Assembly: GCA_947307375.1 (NCBI GenBank)
Contig: CAMZIX010000017.1
Span: 1-16,489, forward strand
Direction of reading: 5' to 3'
DNA from: an uncultured Clostridia bacterium
GTDB taxonomy: Bacteria > Bacillota_A > Clostridia > Oscillospirales > Oscillospiraceae
DNA: 16,489 nt
In this document: one piece after another, positions 14,947 to 16,489 of the stretch
Layout: every line of letters begins with the position of its first letter
How positions within the stretch are numbered: the first letter of the stretch is position 1
Notes under the pieces: model-generated
Seen by the model: the letters and a program-made list of their open reading frames with translations, nothing else
What the model was told of the DNA's origin: nothing
The model's database searches: none
Position numbers and translations under genes: made by a program

Positions 14947-15096
14947 CCTTCTCTTCCGAAGAAGGGAGGCGGCATCCGGCGATCTCCCGCGAGCCGGATG
15001 ACGGAGAGTTTCTCCCTGCCAATATCAATTTTTCCGCTTCGCGGGGGAACCCTCAGTCGCGCAGCGCGTGACAGCTCCCTTTCGCGAAAGGGAGCC
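14947..15096. repeat. Cluster of palindromes resembling two small intergenic repeat elements
   Basis: The hisS-aspS gap holds a series of hairpins. One is 14948-14956 with 14961-14969. A second is CATCCGGC/GCCGGATG (14973-14980 with 14993-15000). A third is the seven-base-pair stem 15056-15062 with 15066-15072. The last is a perfect 22-base palindrome at 15074-15095 (GCTCCCTTTCG and its complement). Two modules are suggested: one rightward (14947-15017) and one in the other orientation (15049-15096, with CCCTCAGTC at 15050-15058). Both have the shape of abundant palindromic intergenic repeats that I recall from Oscillospiraceae genomes. Neither ends in a T tract, and I see no T-box conserved element. 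Copy number was not testable. Confidence 0.6.
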
Positions 15097-15117
15097 TATA
15101 AGGAAAGGAAGATAGAA

Positions 15118-16489
15118 ATGATGCAGTCCAGGACCCATACCTGCGGCGAGCTGCGGCTTGCCGATGCGGGCAAACAAGTTACGATCGTCGGCTGGCTCGA
15201 AAACCTCCGCGAGGTCGGCGCCAACCTCGGCTTTGCCGTCGTGCGCGATTTCTACGGCACCACCCAGGTCGTCGTCGAGACCGAAGAGATGATGAAGGCC
15301 TTCAAGGCCGTCAACAAGGAGTCCACGATCTCCGTCGAGGGCCTCGTGCGCGAGCGCGCCAGCAAAAACCCCAAGCTTCCGACCGGCGAGATCGAGGTCG
15401 TGCCGGAGAAGCTCGAGGTGCTCGGCCGCTGCCGCCACAACGAGCTGCCCTTCGAGATCAACCGCAGCCGCGAGGCGGACGAGGCCGCGCGCCTCAAGTA
15501 CCGCTTCCTGGACCTGCGCAACCCGGCCGTGAAGAAGAACATCATCCTGCGCTGCCAGGTCGTGGCGGAGATCCGCAAACTGATGACCGAGCACGATTTC
15601 CTGGAGATCACGACGCCGATCCTCACCGCCTCCTCGCCCGAGGGCGCGCGCGACTATCTGGTGCCGGCGCGCAAGCATCCCGGCAAGTTCTACGCGCTGC
15701 CGCAGGCGCCGCAGCAGTTCAAGCAGCTGCTGATGACCTCCGGCTTCGACCGCTATTTCCAGATCGCGCCCTGCTTCCGCGACGAGGACGCCCGCGGCGA
15801 CCGCACGCCGGGCGAGTTCTACCAGCTCGACATGGAGATGTCCTTCGCCAGCCAGGACGACGTGCTGGGCGTGCTGGAAGAGGTTCTGACGCCCGTGTTC
15901 GAGAAATTCGGCCTCTACGGCAGCCGCGTGACGCCGCCGCCCTTCCGCCGCATCCCCTTCCGGGAGGCGATGGAGCGCTACGGCACCGACAAGCCCGATC
16001 TGCGCATCGACCTGGAGATCAGCGATGTGAGCGAGCTGATGCAGGGCCTCGGCTTCGCTCCCTTCGAGGGGAACGTCGTCAAGGCCGTCCCCGTCAGCGG
16101 CTTCACCGCCACGCGCAAGCAGATCGACAAGCTCTGCGCCGACGTCGAGGTGCAGACCGCCCAGAAGAGCTACTGGTTCCGCCTGGATGAAAACGGCGAG
16201 ATCGTCGGCGGCATCGCCAAGTTCGTGCAGCCGATCAAGGAGCAGCTCATCGAGAAGCTGGGCCTGAAGCCCGGCTGCTTCGTGGGCCTGGCCGAGGGCA
16301 AGCTCGCCGTCGCGCAGAAGACCGCGGGCGTGCTGCGCACGAAGCTCGGCCAGCTCTGCCCTGAGCATATGGACAAGGAGCAGTACCAGCTCTGCTGGAT
16401 CGTCGACTTCCCGATGTACGAGATCGGCGAGGAAAGCGGCGAGCTGGAGTTCTGCCACAACCCGTTCTCGATGCCCGCCGGCGGCCTGG
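15118..16489 (+). CDS. aspS: Aspartyl-tRNA synthetase (partial, cut by window edge)
   Basis: The first 457 codons of a class II synthetase that usually has about 590 residues. An N-terminal OB-fold anticodon domain covers about residues 1-105. The catalytic domain follows, with motif 1 near YRFLDLRNP, QAPQQFKQLLM, and motif 2 FRDEDARGDRTPGEFYQLDMEMSF (D222 on). A GAD-type insert runs from about residue 280 (FRRIPFREAMERYGTDKPDLRIDLEI) to LRTKLGQLC, and the frame leaves the window at NPFSMPAGGL, just at the start of the conserved motif 3 side. The OB-fold reads GWLENLREVGANLGFAVVRD rather than the usual GWVxRRRDxGGLIFIDLRD, so this is an unusual subtype. The start ATG at 15118 (AAAGGA eight bases upstream) is directly followed by a second ATG. 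It is likely co-transcribed with hisS. Confidence 0.94.
   Translation, partial: MMQSRTHTCGELRLADAGKQVTIVGWLENLREVGANLGFAVVRDFYGTTQVVVETEEMMKAFKAVNKESTISVEGLVRERASKNPKLPTGEIEVVPEKLEVLGRCRHNELPFEINRSREADEAARLKYRFLDLRNPAVKKNIILRCQVVAEIRKLMTEHDFLEITTPILTASSPEGARDYLVPARKHPGKFYALPQAPQQFKQLLMTSGFDRYFQIAPCFRDEDARGDRTPGEFYQLDMEMSFASQDDVLGVLEEVLTPVFEKFGLYGSRVTPPPFRRIPFREAMERYGTDKPDLRIDLEISDVSELMQGLGFAPFEGNVVKAVPVSGFTATRKQIDKLCADVEVQTAQKSYWFRLDENGEIVGGIAKFVQPIKEQLIEKLGLKPGCFVGLAEGKLAVAQKTAGVLRTKLGQLCPEHMDKEQYQLCWIVDFPMYEIGEESGELEFCHNPFSMPAGGL

Noticed and set aside
14946..15117. T-box riboswitch ahead of aspS
   Set aside because: No AGGGTGGNACCGCG-like element and no terminator/antiterminator pair with a T tract. 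The hairpins fit repeat elements better.

Overview
The window reads as a chromosomal segment of a high-GC Bacillota, most likely a gut-type Clostridia member near Oscillospiraceae. The reasons are a DnaD-like plus DnaI-like replication pair, a PadR/DUF1700/DUF4097 module, strong AAGGAGG-type ribosome sites, consensus sigma-A promoters, and the domain flavour of the housekeeping genes. No phage, transposase, CRISPR array, rRNA or tRNA gene was seen. Twelve complete genes and one gene cut by the right edge fill nearly all of the sequence.

Layout. (1) Positions 1-316 are AT-richer and hold no gene I can support, only a likely leftward promoter and the promoter of the next gene. (2) 317-1486 (+) is a monocistronic alpha-oxoamine synthase of the serine-palmitoyltransferase-like type, closed by a bidirectional terminator. 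(3) 3483-1545 (-) is a PadR regulator / DUF1700 (HAAS) membrane protein / DUF4097 beta-repeat protein operon with a sigma-A promoter and a probable autoregulatory dyad over its -10 box. (4) 6575-3603 (-) is a DnaD-like protein / DnaI-like helicase loader / DUF2804 operon with its own promoter and terminator. (5) 6700-12944 (+) is a run of U32-family protein, maf, mreC, mreD and mrdA (PBP2), with stop/start overlaps at two junctions. Its promoter is back-to-back with that of region 4. (6) 13093-13500 (+) is a methylglyoxal-synthase family gene with its own promoter and a strong terminator. (7) 13584 to the right edge holds hisS and aspS, separated by 172 bases packed with palindromes.

How the genes work together. 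Region 5 links nucleic-acid hydroxylation, nucleotide housecleaning (Maf) and lateral wall synthesis (MreC, MreD, PBP2). Region 4 is replication restart and helicase loading with an unexplained DUF2804 passenger. Region 3 is a self-contained envelope-associated module under PadR control.

Most notable points. The methylglyoxal-synthase-like protein has lost the aspartate that acts as catalytic base and several other active-site residues while keeping the fold. The mre cluster lacks mreB, minCDE and rodA at the positions where related Clostridia carry them. Both aminoacyl-tRNA synthetases look like atypical subtypes. The hisS-aspS gap looks like a pair of small palindromic repeat elements. All family assignments are from reading the sequence and memory, with no database search.
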